Source of the DNA: Bordetella parapertussis
GTDB taxonomy: Bacteria; Pseudomonadota; Gammaproteobacteria; Burkholderiales; Burkholderiaceae_C
DNA: 34,037 nt
Direction of reading: 5' to 3'
Assembly: GCA_945878065.1 (NCBI GenBank)
Contig: CAMDXA010000023.1
Coordinates: 1 to 34,037 of the forward strand
Shown: one piece after another, positions 1-8,324 of the stretch
Numbering within the stretch: the first letter of the stretch is position 1
Layout of the letters: every line of letters begins with the position of its first letter
The notes under the pieces: generated by a model
Seen by the model: the letters and a program-made list of their open reading frames with translations, nothing else
The model's database searches: none
Told to the model about the DNA's origin: nothing
Translations under genes and position numbers: made by a program

Positions 1-3000
1 AGCTACTCAGGCATTCAATCGGTCAGCGGGGCTTTGAGTGGCACCGACGCTGCCAACTACACGTTTGCGGGCGCCACGGCCAACTACGCTGTCACCCAAC
101 GCACTTTGACTGGCAGCATAGGCGCTGGTTCTTCATATTTCAGCGACACCTTGGTGCCTGGCATATTGACGTTGTCAAACACCATCACCAACGACCTGGT
201 GATCGGCTCAGTCAGTGTCAACACCTTAAGCACATTGAACGGCTACCCGGTGATCGACAGCTACACCCAAACCGCACCCAGCATCCTCAGCGGGGCTGAC
301 GCTGGCAATTACACATTTGCCGGCACCACCACTTCCAGCAAAAACTATGCGGTGAATTACCCAGACACCAGTGTGTCGCCATTGACGCTGACAAGCGCGC
401 AAATGCCAGTGATCACCAGCAGCTCTATCGCCCAATTCACGCCCGCACAACTGCAGCAACTGAGCGCCACGCAATTGCAAAGCATGAACACGACACAGTT
501 GAATGCCATCCCGCTGGCTAATTTCAGTTATTTGTCGGCGGCTCAAATCGGTTATTTGACAAGCTCTCAAATTGCGGCCTTGCCAAATACCTACGTCCAA
601 TCCTTGAGCCTGAGTCAATTAAGTGGCATGACAGCCACACAAATTGCAGCGCTCGGTTTGTCGCAAATGGCACAGTTAAGCACAGCGCATATTTCTAATT
701 TGTCAGCGTCACAAATCAAAGGATTGACCTCTACTCAATTGCAAAACTTATCCAGTCCGCAATTGCTGGCACTGTCCAATTCACAGTTTTCGTCCATGAC
801 CGACGCGCAACTGCAAGCCTTGTCCACCTTGCCACTGAATAAGTCATTGAGTACAGAAGCCAAAACCGCTGCCACCGCACTGTCAGACACGCGCAACGCA
901 AATATCATCAGCTTTCAAACCACCCGAAGCACAAGCCTCAAGCCCGATCAGTACGGTAACTTCGAATCCGTCGTTAACAACAAACTCAGTCTGGCCGATA
1001 TCAAAGGTGTTCAGCATTTAAACCCGAGCCAAATCACCACCTTGGCCCCTGAAAAAATCACCGCGGTCAGTCAAACCCAACTCAAAAGCCTGAGCTCCAA
1101 TCAGCTTGCCAATTTAAGCAGCAGCCAACTTAAAGTGCTGTCTGTCAGCCAACTCAACGCCTTAACTTCTTCGCAACTTGCTTCCTTTAGCGACAGCCAA
1201 CTGTCAGCACTGTCTGCATCCCAATGGTCCGGCTTGACCGAAAACCAAATCGCCTCATTGACGCCTGTACAACTGAGCGCGGCTCCCACCACGGCTTTTG
1301 CAAAGATGCGCGACAGCCAATTGCAATCACTGACACCCACGCAATTGGTCAATCTCTCCACCGACGTGTTTTTGGCATTGAACAAAAACCAGTTGGCTTG
1401 CCTGACGTGCAACCAACTCAAATCGCTCAAGCCCAGCCAAATGGCCGATCTGCCGTTGGCCGTGTTCAAAGATCTGGTCAAGAAAAAAGCCGATTGCATG
1501 TCCGCGCAACAGCTCGCCGGTTTGTCGCAAGAACAACTTCGGTATGTGATGGGCACCCAATTGACGGAACTGAACAAAGAACAATTGCAAGCCATCAACG
1601 CGACGCAGTTGCTGTCTCTGCCCGTCAATCAACTGCAAAAGTTGAGCGCAGACCAACAGCGATTGCTATTGCCCGCCCAAGTCGCATCATTGAATGAAGT
1701 GAGCATACGAACAATGGTGAAGTCGCTCTCACCAGAGCAACTGCAAGCCCTGACTCCCACGCAAGTGCGCTGGTTGCAAGCAACAGATATCGTCAAACTT
1801 AGCCCTTTGCAGATCCAGGCATTGTTGCCCGCACAAATCGTTGCCATTGCGCCTGAATTGTTGGTTCAAATCACCAAACAGCAATGGCGCGAATGGACAC
1901 CCGCGCAAATTCGCAGCTTGCAACCCGCCCAGCTGAAACTATTGACACCTGAGCAATTGTCTTGGTTGAGTCCTTTGCAATTGAATGCATTGACCCAAAC
2001 GCAACTCGCACAAATGCTGCCTTCACAGATTGCCGCTTTGACCGCCAAACAACAACAAATCCTTTTGCCCGAACAATTGATCGAATTGCAACCCAATCAA
2101 CTGCAAGCATTTACCAATCCATTGCTGCTGCCAAAGCCCAAGTCAGCTGCTGATCTTGTCATCGACAAAGACTTCCAGCAACTCGCTGCCGACCAATTCA
2201 CGCCGCAACGAATCACACTGCTGCTGCCCAGCCAAATGCGTTTACTCACCCCGCAGCAAATCAGTGGGCTGAACAAAGCACAACTCAGCAGCTTCGCAGC
2301 CACGCAGTGGCAATTGCTAAGCCCCGAGCAATTGGGTGCGATATACCCCGACGTCTGGAAAACAATCGACCCTGTTGTTTTGAAAAACCTGAGTCCGGTG
2401 CAATTGAATGCAATGACCGCCGCGCAATGGCAAGTGCTGACACCCGCACAAGTGCAAACCATTCCCGTCACCGTGTTGGCGAACTTGTCGCCCGAACAAT
2501 TGCGCTTGCTCAGTACGCAGCAAGCCAACGCCTTGGGCAAAGAGCAATTGGCCGTGCTGTCAGCGCAGCAGTTGCAGGCACTCAACCCGCTGCAATTGGC
2601 CGCATGGAATGCCTCCCAGTTGCAAAAACTCAATGCGGCTCAAGTGGCGTCTCTCTCTGCGTCACAGTTGAATCAGCTGAACGAATTGCAATGGAAGGCA
2701 TTGACACCTGATCAAGTCAAACAGTTGCAGCCTGCACAACTGTCTGCATTGAATCCGAAATTGCTCAACGCCTTGCTCGCCGAACAGTTGCAATCATTGA
2801 CTGGCCCACAACTGGCCGAGCTGACACCGGCGCAACTCAGTGCCTTGCGGCCCGCACCACTGCAAGCCTTGACAGACCTACAAATAGCAGGACTTACACC
2901 GATCCAACTGGGTAGTTTGTCACCCGACCAAATACGCAGCCTGACACCCAACCAAGTCAATGCGCTGACACCCGGATTTTTCAGCAACATCCGTCCAGCC

Positions 3001-3411
3001 TTGTTGCAGGCACTCAGTTTGAACCAATGGGCAGCGGTGTCGCCGCAAGCCATCGCTGCGATGGACACGCCGCAAATTCAGTCACTGACCATTATTCAAG
3101 TAGGCAACATCAGTCCCGCGCAACTACAAGGCTTGTCCACCAACCAATTGCAATCCCTCACGCCATTGCAATTGAACGCTATTCCACCGCGCATGCTGTG
3201 GTCTATGAGCAACCAACAATTGCAATCATTCTCACCAGAGCAAGTGGCGCAATTCACACCCGCTCAACTGAATCAAGTGGTCACCTTGTTGACCCCGCAA
3301 CAATTGACAGCGCTGGATCGCAACCGACAAGCCGCCTTGGACACCCCATCAAACCGTTTGCAAAGCCCCCCGCCTGCCCGACCCGCGCCGCAAAGACCGC
3401 CTAGGCCATGA
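1..3411 (+). CDS. C-terminal part of a giant MBG/YDG-domain, octapeptide-repeat surface protein (5' truncated by window)
   Basis: The reading frame is open from base 1, so the start lies upstream; the visible part is about 1,136 residues. The first ~110 residues hold the end of one and all of a second MBG/YDG-type module, recognisable from the paired LSGTDAANYTFAG and LSGADAGNYTFAG segments. Such modules occur in filamentous-haemagglutinin-like exported adhesins. From base 436 to 3336 the protein is almost entirely an eight-residue repeat of the type L-[ST]-P-x-Q-[LIV]-x-[AS], about 109 units. The end is a short Pro/Arg-rich tail (PPPARPAPQRPPRP). I see no autotransporter barrel, LPXTG-like signal or transmembrane anchor at the C-terminus, which would fit a two-partner or type I secreted protein, but the secretion route cannot be read here. 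It converges on the next gene with only 4 bp between the stop codons. Coding is certain; the role as adhesin or extracellular fibre is inferred. Confidence 0.85.
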   Translation, partial: SYSGIQSVSGALSGTDAANYTFAGATANYAVTQRTLTGSIGAGSSYFSDTLVPGILTLSNTITNDLVIGSVSVNTLSTLNGYPVIDSYTQTAPSILSGADAGNYTFAGTTTSSKNYAVNYPDTSVSPLTLTSAQMPVITSSSIAQFTPAQLQQLSATQLQSMNTTQLNAIPLANFSYLSAAQIGYLTSSQIAALPNTYVQSLSLSQLSGMTATQIAALGLSQMAQLSTAHISNLSASQIKGLTSTQLQNLSSPQLLALSNSQFSSMTDAQLQALSTLPLNKSLSTEAKTAATALSDTRNANIISFQTTRSTSLKPDQYGNFESVVNNKLSLADIKGVQHLNPSQITTLAPEKITAVSQTQLKSLSSNQLANLSSSQLKVLSVSQLNALTSSQLASFSDSQLSALSASQWSGLTENQIASLTPVQLSAAPTTAFAKMRDSQLQSLTPTQLVNLSTDVFLALNKNQLACLTCNQLKSLKPSQMADLPLAVFKDLVKKKADCMSAQQLAGLSQEQLRYVMGTQLTELNKEQLQAINATQLLSLPVNQLQKLSADQQRLLLPAQVASLNEVSIRTMVKSLSPEQLQALTPTQVRWLQATDIVKLSPLQIQALLPAQIVAIAPELLVQITKQQWREWTPAQIRSLQPAQLKLLTPEQLSWLSPLQLNALTQTQLAQMLPSQIAALTAKQQQILLPEQLIELQPNQLQAFTNPLLLPKPKSAADLVIDKDFQQLAADQFTPQRITLLLPSQMRLLTPQQISGLNKAQLSSFAATQWQLLSPEQLGAIYPDVWKTIDPVVLKNLSPVQLNAMTAAQWQVLTPAQVQTIPVTVLANLSPEQLRLLSTQQANALGKEQLAVLSAQQLQALNPLQLAAWNASQLQKLNAAQVASLSASQLNQLNELQWKALTPDQVKQLQPAQLSALNPKLLNALLAEQLQSLTGPQLAELTPAQLSALRPAPLQALTDLQIAGLTPIQLGSLSPDQIRSLTPNQVNALTPGFFSNIRPALLQALSLNQWAAVSPQAIAAMDTPQIQSLTIIQVGNISPAQLQGLSTNQLQSLTPLQLNAIPPRMLWSMSNQQLQSFSPEQVAQFTPAQLNQVVTLLTPQQLTALDRNRQAALDTPSNRLQSPPPARPAPQRPPRP
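436..3336 (+). repeat. ~109-copy degenerate 24-bp (8-residue) tandem repeat inside the surface-protein gene
   Basis: Hand-parsing gives 16 units, then a ~60-residue non-repeat insert (about bases 820-1000), 46 units, a ~20-residue insert (about 2113-2180), then 47 units. Four-residue half-units (MVKS, VVTL) interrupt the phase twice without losing it. Position 1 is Leu/Ile/Met/Phe, position 2 Ser/Thr, position 3 often Pro, position 5 Gln and position 6 Leu/Ile/Val. The S/T-P-x-Q start resembles a helix N-cap box, so each unit may start a short helix; this is inference. DNA copies are diverged, with synonymous drift, so the array does not look recently amplified. The periodicity explains the many spurious reverse-strand frames here. 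Confidence 0.9.
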
Positions 3412-3415
3412 AAAG

Positions 3416-3769
3416 TTACTTTTCGATGAGCAAAAAATGTTTGTCAAAGATTTTTCTGACCTGCTCGGCATGCACGGCCATGAGCTGGTTGAATTTTTCT
3501 GTGGGTACAAGCTGCTTGGATCTGGCGTCATCTGGACGCGTCACCGCGTCGATCAAGCCCTCGTGCTCCATTTGACGCATGCGTGTACGCAAGGCTTTCT
3601 CGGTGTAATGCATGCTCCCGAAAACGTCTTTGATGGCGCGGGTCAACACATACTCTTTGTTGACCGACTCTTGCGCCAAGCGGTAGTACAAATGCCTGCC
3701 GGTCAATGTATCTAACAGGGGGTGGTTTGCCAATTCCCATTGGTGTAATTCCGCCAAACTCACCACCAT
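3416..3769 (-). CDS. Small winged-helix (MarR-like) transcriptional regulator
   Basis: This is a 117-residue protein if translation starts at the ATG at 3769, which is preceded by AAGGGTGGAGC as a plausible ribosome binding site. The frame extends to a GTG at 3826 (136 residues), which is the alternative start. The middle holds a helix-turn-helix-like stretch (YTEKALRTRMRQMEHEGLIDAV) followed by a wing-like segment (TRPDDARSKQLVPTEKF) typical of MarR-type proteins, where a basic hairpin contacts DNA. It is shorter than a full MarR protein (about 140-150 residues), so the dimerisation helices may be reduced. It is divergent from the pirin operon across an AT-rich region, suggesting it may regulate that operon or itself. 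The ligand is unknown. The MarR assignment is moderate. Confidence 0.7.
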   Translation of the reverse strand: MVVSLAELHQWELANHPLLDTLTGRHLYYRLAQESVNKEYVLTRAIKDVFGSMHYTEKALRTRMRQMEHEGLIDAVTRPDDARSKQLVPTEKFNQLMAVHAEQVRKIFDKHFLLIEK

Positions 3770-3983
3770 GCTCCACCCTTCACATTGGTTTTTTTCGATG
3801 CTTTCCAACTGGCCTCCCTTATTCACTGCGAATGAGCATTTAATGGTTAAATAAAATTCGATACCGGTACATTATTAACTATATTTTTTAATTTATTTTA
3901 TTTAATTAGTTAAATATTTTTACAATTTTGTTGTTTTTGTGTATTTAAAGCAACGATTCAAGGTCTGATAACCTCATGTCACC
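3770..3983. promoter_or_regulatory. AT-rich divergent intergenic region with palindromes
   Basis: Between the regulator and the pirin gene the composition drops to strongly AT-rich (3840-3950), unlike the roughly 55% GC coding DNA around it. Visible symmetric elements are the palindrome TACCGGTA at 3862-3869 and an inverted pair TTAACT (3875-3880) / AGTTAA (3908-3913). These could be operators for the adjacent winged-helix protein, but nothing in the sequence proves it. Confidence 0.4.
3919..3947 (+). promoter_or_regulatory. Candidate sigma-70 promoter for the pirin operon
   Basis: TTTACA (3919-3924, five of six matches to TTGACA) is followed after 17 bp by TATTTA (3942-3947, weak -10), 36 bp before the pirin start codon. 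The -10 match is poor and the region is generally AT-rich, so this is a guess. Confidence 0.3.
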
Positions 3984-5027
3984 ATGAAAAATACCCCCAT
4001 CCTCCAATCCGCCCCGCTTTCATTCCCTTGGCAAACGATTGATCCTTTTTTGTTTTGTGTGCACCATGTCGACCACTACCCACATGGCAATGCGCAGATG
4101 GGGCCAGTCGCTTCCTTGAGTGGCAGACAAATCGGTAGCGATTTCTCCAACAAAGACGGTTGGAGCATGTACCACGGGCAAACTATTCCGGGCTTTCCGT
4201 CACACCCACACCGCGGGTTTGAAACCGTGACCATCGTTCGGCAAGGGCATATCGACCATTCGGATTCATTGGGTGCCACCGCGCGTTTCGGCCCCGGCGA
4301 TGTGCAATGGCTGACTGCTGGCAAAGGCATCGTCCATTGCGAAATGTTTCCCTTGCGCCAGACCGATGCGCCCAATTCATGTGAGTTGTTCCAAATTTGG
4401 CTGAACCTGCCGACCAGTCGCAAGATGGCCGAGCCCCACTTCACCATGCTGTGGAATGAGCAAATACAAAAAGTGCAACACACCGATGCACAAGGTTTGC
4501 GCAACGATGTGGTGGTGGTGGCCGGGGCGCTCGACAATGCGCGTGGCCTGCCGCCGCCGCCAGACTCTTGGGCCAGCCAAGCGGACGCAGACCTCGCCAT
4601 ATTCACGGTACGTATGCAAGCCGGTGCCCGCTGGACATTGCCTCGCGCACAGCACGCCCAAACGCAAAGACAACTGTATGTGTTTGCCGGACAAGGCCTT
4701 GCCATTGAAGGGCATGCCTTGGCCAACCGGCATGTCGCGCAAGTCAATGCACAAGTTGACCTGGTGCTGCAAAACGGCGAACAAGAAACAGAATTTTTGA
4801 TGCTGCAAGCGCGTCCTATTGGCGAGCCTGTGGCGCAATACGGCCCGTTCGTGATGAACACGCAGGCAGAAATTCACCAGGCCTTTGCCGATTACCGACG
4901 CACCGAATTTGGCGGCTGGCCTTGGGCCTCCAGCGATCCGGTACACCCGCGAGATGCCGGGCGTTTTGCAAAACATGCAGATGGTCGTGTCGAGCATGCC
5001 GACACCGCCAAAGGAGCACTACCATGA
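3984..5027 (+). CDS. Pirin family protein (bicupin)
   Basis: Pirins are metal-binding double-cupin proteins; some bacterial members act as quercetin 2,3-dioxygenases, others as regulators or stress-related proteins. This 347-residue protein has the pirin N-terminal cupin with the metal ligands H74 and H76 (PSHPHRGFETVT) and H118 and E120 (GIVHCEMF), plus the GDVQWLTAGKG signature. The C-terminal half (about residues 230-310) is the second, diverged cupin. Its ATG follows the AT-rich promoter region and its stop overlaps the next start by ATGA, so it is translationally coupled to the flavoprotein. All four metal ligands are present, so an active iron site is expected; the substrate is not deducible. 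Confidence 0.9.
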   Translation: MKNTPILQSAPLSFPWQTIDPFLFCVHHVDHYPHGNAQMGPVASLSGRQIGSDFSNKDGWSMYHGQTIPGFPSHPHRGFETVTIVRQGHIDHSDSLGATARFGPGDVQWLTAGKGIVHCEMFPLRQTDAPNSCELFQIWLNLPTSRKMAEPHFTMLWNEQIQKVQHTDAQGLRNDVVVVAGALDNARGLPPPPDSWASQADADLAIFTVRMQAGARWTLPRAQHAQTQRQLYVFAGQGLAIEGHALANRHVAQVNAQVDLVLQNGEQETEFLMLQARPIGEPVAQYGPFVMNTQAEIHQAFADYRRTEFGGWPWASSDPVHPRDAGRFAKHADGRVEHADTAKGALP

Positions 5028-5950
5028 ACCGCGTTCTTGCCCATACCGGGGTGCGCTTTCCCATCATCCAAGCGCCAATGGGTTGGATCGCTCGCAGCCA
5101 ACTCGCCTCAGCGGTGTCACTTGCCGGCGGGCTTGGCATCATCGAAACATCGTCGGGTGAAACGGCCAACTGCCAACGCGAAATCCAAACCATGTTGGAC
5201 AGCGGTTTACCGTTTGGCGTGAATTTACCCATCCGCTTTTTGAAAGACGAGGCCATGCTGCGCTATGTGTGCGAAAGCGGTATCCGCTTTGTCACCACCT
5301 CAGCGGGCAGTCCTGCGAAATTCATGGCGCCCCTCAAAGCCGCGGGCATCACCGTGTATCACGCGGTACCCACATTGGACGCTGCGCTCAAATGTGTGGA
5401 CGCCGGTGTGGACGGCTTGGTGGTGGAAGGCTCTGAAGGCGGCGGTTTTAAAAATCCTGAAGAAGTCAGCACCTTGGTGTTGTTGCAAGCTATCCGCGAA
5501 AAAACCGACATACCCATGGTAGCCGCCGGCGGAATTGTCGACGGGCGAGGCATGGCAGCCGCCTTTGCACTCGGTGCAGAAGCCGTTCAAATGGGCACGC
5601 GGTTTGTGGCCAGCGCAGAGAGTCCTGTGCACGACAACTACAAGCAAGCCATCGTGGCGGCGGCGGCCACGGGCACCTATATGCTCAACACCAAATCCTC
5701 ACCTTGCATTCGAGCCTTGAAAGCCGATTTCACTGCACGCATCCATGAAGCCGGATTGATGGAACCCACTGCCTTTGCAGGCATTCAACAGGTATATTTC
5801 GGGGGAGACATGAATGCCGCCCCGGCCCTGGCCGGTCAATCCGCAGGTTTGATACACGAGGTCAAAACGGTGCAAACCATCATCGAAGAAACCGTGCAAC
5901 AGTTCCAAGCCATCGCCCAACGCATGGGCCAATTGAGCACTGGTTTTTGA
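5024..5950 (+). CDS. Nitronate monooxygenase / 2-nitropropane dioxygenase family FMN protein
   Basis: This 308-residue protein has the TIM-barrel layout of the NPD/FabK flavoprotein family: FPIIQAPMGW near the N-terminus, a Gly-rich segment VEGSEGGGF (134-142), and the FMN phosphate-binding motifs VAAGGIVDGRGMAAAFALGA and VQMGTRFVASAES. Family members oxidise nitronates or reduce enoyl-ACP. The position after the conserved GG, usually His in FabK and many nitronate monooxygenases, is F142, so the classical activity is doubtful. The ATG at 5024 was chosen over an upstream in-frame alternative at 4922 because AAGGAG sits 7 bases before it and family homology starts there. It overlaps the pirin stop (ATGA). 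Confidence 0.85.
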   Translation: MNRVLAHTGVRFPIIQAPMGWIARSQLASAVSLAGGLGIIETSSGETANCQREIQTMLDSGLPFGVNLPIRFLKDEAMLRYVCESGIRFVTTSAGSPAKFMAPLKAAGITVYHAVPTLDAALKCVDAGVDGLVVEGSEGGGFKNPEEVSTLVLLQAIREKTDIPMVAAGGIVDGRGMAAAFALGAEAVQMGTRFVASAESPVHDNYKQAIVAAAATGTYMLNTKSSPCIRALKADFTARIHEAGLMEPTAFAGIQQVYFGGDMNAAPALAGQSAGLIHEVKTVQTIIEETVQQFQAIAQRMGQLSTGF

Positions 5951-5973
5951 TTCGCTTTTTTCTATATACGCCC

Positions 5974-6939
5974 ATGAATCCGACGCCTACTCTGGTTGAT
6001 CCCTTGATTCAAGATGATGTGGAACGTCGCGAAGACTGCGCATTGACCGCACAAGAAGACCAGCAGTTGCGCCAACGCTCAGACCTGTGGGGCGCATGGC
6101 TGGTGATACACGCATGGGGCATGGTGGCTATTTGTATGGCCGTGTTTGCCGCTTGGCCCAACGCGTTCACTTTTATTATTTGCACTGCATTGATAGGAGG
6201 GCGGCAACTGGGCTTGAGTATTTTGATGCACGATGCGGCGCACCGGGTGTTGATGCGTCAGTCGGCGTGGAATGACCTCGTTGGCCACTGGTTCGCGGGC
6301 GGCGCAGTAGGCGCGCACATGTATGACTACCGGCCCTATCACCTGACACACCATCGCCATACCCAACAAGACAATGACCCGGACTTGGTGCTTTCTGCCC
6401 CGTTCCCCATCACTGCGGCCGGGCTTCGTCGCAAAGTCTGGCGTGACCTCAGTGGCCAAACAGGCGTGAAGCAACGCGTGGCCCAATTACGCGCTGGCAT
6501 GGGCAAAGACGGCACGCTGTGGCAACGCCTATCGCGCTTGCTGCGCCATGAGCGCGCCTTCTTGGTGTCCAACCTGTGCGTATTTTTGGCATTGTGGTCG
6601 CTTGACCAAGCCATGCTTTTTCTGTGGATGTGGGTGCTGCCGCTGCTGACATGGTTTCAACTTTTTAGCCGCGTACGCAACATCGCTGAACATGCCGTGA
6701 CCGGCGACAGAAACGATCGCTTGCGCAATACCCGAACCACCATTGCAACCATGTGGGAACGATCATTCGTTGCGCCCTATTGGGTCAATTACCACCTCGA
6801 ACACCATTTGTATGCGTTTGTACCGTGCTGGAAATTACCTGCTGCCCACCGGCTGCTGGTTCAGCGCGGTCTGGCCCCACACATGGAAATCACCCCCGGC
6901 TACGCCACTGTGCTGCGCCAAGCTACGCAATCCCGCTGA
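5974..6939 (+). CDS. Fatty-acid desaturase family integral membrane protein
   Basis: Predicted 321 residues. It carries the three histidine clusters of membrane di-iron desaturases/hydroxylases: HDAAH, HLTHHRHTQ (in YHLTHHRHTQQDNDPD) and HLEHHLY near the C-terminus, separated by hydrophobic segments (about residues 40-80 and 200-235). The family inserts double bonds or hydroxyls into acyl chains, carotenoids or related lipids at the cytoplasmic membrane face. The ATG at 5974 is preferred to an upstream TTG at 5947 that would overlap the preceding stop. It lies 23 bp after the flavoprotein and 18 bp before the serine hydrolase on the same strand, suggesting one transcript. The substrate cannot be inferred. 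Confidence 0.87.
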   Translation: MNPTPTLVDPLIQDDVERREDCALTAQEDQQLRQRSDLWGAWLVIHAWGMVAICMAVFAAWPNAFTFIICTALIGGRQLGLSILMHDAAHRVLMRQSAWNDLVGHWFAGGAVGAHMYDYRPYHLTHHRHTQQDNDPDLVLSAPFPITAAGLRRKVWRDLSGQTGVKQRVAQLRAGMGKDGTLWQRLSRLLRHERAFLVSNLCVFLALWSLDQAMLFLWMWVLPLLTWFQLFSRVRNIAEHAVTGDRNDRLRNTRTTIATMWERSFVAPYWVNYHLEHHLYAFVPCWKLPAAHRLLVQRGLAPHMEITPGYATVLRQATQSR

Positions 6940-6957
6940 CTCTTTCAAAGGTTCCAC

Positions 6958-8232
6958 ATGACATCGTTATTGCCGCGCCGGTCCTGGCTTGTTTTTCTCT
7001 TGCTGACGTTGACCAGTTTGCCGCCCCTATTGGCAGATTTGCCCACAGCGTCTCCCGCCTCTGCGGGTATGTCGGCAGAGCGGCTCAAACGCATTCGCAC
7101 CGTCATACAAAAGGAAATCGACAACAAACAAATGCCCGGTGCCGTGGTCATGGTGATTCGCAAAGGTGCCGTGGTGTTCAGCGACGATATCGGCGTCAAG
7201 CATGACGCCATTTTTCGCGCTTACTCGATGACCAAACCTATGGTGTCGGTGCTGGCGATGATGATGGTGGAGGAAGGTCAATTGCAATTAGCAGACCCAG
7301 TGTCGAAATTTTTGCCTGCACTTGCCAAGCAAACAGTGCTGGCCAACCCGATGGACAACAGCAACGCCACCGTGCCCGCGCTGCGCGGCATCACCGTTTA
7401 CGATTTGCTGCGCCACACCTCCGGGCTGACGTATGCGGAATTCACGCGGTCTGCCGCCATGAAACAGGCCTATATCAATGCGGACTTGTTCTCGATCGAA
7501 AACGGCTCCAAATGGATCACGCTGACACCTGAACAACAAATTGAAGCATTTTCTAAAGCACCGCTGCAGTGGCAACCTGGCAGCACATGGGAATACGGCT
7601 TGTCCACGGACATGCTCGGCCGCTTGCTTGAAGTGGTAGGCAAAAAACCGCTGGGTGTGATGTTGGAAGAGCGCTTGATCAAACCGCTTGGCATGAAAGA
7701 CACTTCGTTTGTTGTGCCACCCAACAAAGTGCACCGGATGGCTCAAGCTTTGGCGGTTGACCCGCTGACAAACAAACCTTTTGCGCCGCTGCTGGACCTC
7801 ACCAAGGCGCAAGGCAATGATTCAGGCGGCGCAGGCTTGGCCACCACGGCGGATGACTATGTGCGTTTTTGCCAAATGCTGCTCAACGGGGGAACGCTGG
7901 ATGGCAAGCGTTACTTGAGTCGCACCACGGTGGCTTTGATGACCTCAGACCATCTTGGGCCCAAGGTGGCGACGCCTTTGCAACCCGGTGAGTTGCTCAT
8001 GGGTGTTCAGGGCTATACGTTTGGCTTGGGGTTCATGGTCAGGCAATCTCAGGGCATGGCGAGTGTGCCGGGCTCTGAGGGTGACTATGCATGGGCGGGG
8101 GCTGGAGGCACGTTCTTTTGGATTGATCCCAAGGAGCAGTTGATTGGTTTGTTGATGGCGCAAACCCCTGGGCCGCAGCGCCAGTATTACCGCCGCATGG
8201 TCAAGCAGTTGGTGTACCAGGCGCTGGAATAA
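6958..8232 (+). CDS. Exported serine hydrolase, class C beta-lactamase/esterase family
   Basis: This 424-residue protein starts with a clear signal peptide (PRRSW then a Leu-rich core, likely cleaved near LLADL-PT about residue 27), so it is periplasmic or secreted. The beta-lactamase-like fold is supported by the SxxK motif S90-M-T-K93 (AYSMTKPMVS), the Tyr region at Y213 (WEYGLSTDM), HTSGLTY and a C-terminal GAGGTFFW segment where the third motif (KTG/HxG) is expected. Members include esterases, D-aminopeptidases and penicillin-binding-like hydrolases. True cephalosporinases normally have YxN and KTG, which are not seen, so esterase/hydrolase activity is more likely than drug resistance. 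Last gene of the four-gene + strand run. Confidence 0.88.
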   Translation: MTSLLPRRSWLVFLLLTLTSLPPLLADLPTASPASAGMSAERLKRIRTVIQKEIDNKQMPGAVVMVIRKGAVVFSDDIGVKHDAIFRAYSMTKPMVSVLAMMMVEEGQLQLADPVSKFLPALAKQTVLANPMDNSNATVPALRGITVYDLLRHTSGLTYAEFTRSAAMKQAYINADLFSIENGSKWITLTPEQQIEAFSKAPLQWQPGSTWEYGLSTDMLGRLLEVVGKKPLGVMLEERLIKPLGMKDTSFVVPPNKVHRMAQALAVDPLTNKPFAPLLDLTKAQGNDSGGAGLATTADDYVRFCQMLLNGGTLDGKRYLSRTTVALMTSDHLGPKVATPLQPGELLMGVQGYTFGLGFMVRQSQGMASVPGSEGDYAWAGAGGTFFWIDPKEQLIGLLMAQTPGPQRQYYRRMVKQLVYQALE

Positions 8233-8251
8233 TTCGTTCTTCAGCATATAC

Positions 8252-8323
8252 GCTTTGGCTGTATGCAAAGTTTGGGGTGTTGGCAAGGCTTTGGCTGTAT
8301 GCAAAGTTTGGGGTGTCGGCAAG
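8252..8323 (+). repeat. Tandem 36-bp duplication
   Basis: Two adjacent 36-bp units, 8252-8287 and 8288-8323, differ at one position (GGTGTT versus GGTGTC). Each begins GCTTTGGCTGTATGCAAAGT. They lie 19 bp downstream of the serine hydrolase stop. No RNA or protein product is evident. Confidence 0.9.
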
Positions 8324-8324
8324 G

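Noticed and set aside
2097..2633. Cys/Ser-rich reverse frames inside the octad array (also 1101-1628 and 2712-3068)
   Set aside because: They result from the 24-bp period of the repeat read backwards.
4076..4861. Long Cys/Ser-rich reverse frame inside the pirin gene
   Set aside because: It is the antisense of a gene with clear metal-site motifs and has low-complexity composition typical of a shadow.
6958..8232. Antibiotic-resistance beta-lactamase (AmpC)
   Set aside because: Only the SxxK motif is standard; YxN and KTG are not seen, so an esterase-like hydrolase is more likely.
8252..8323. Possible CRISPR repeats
   Set aside because: Two directly adjacent units with no spacers and no cas genes nearby.
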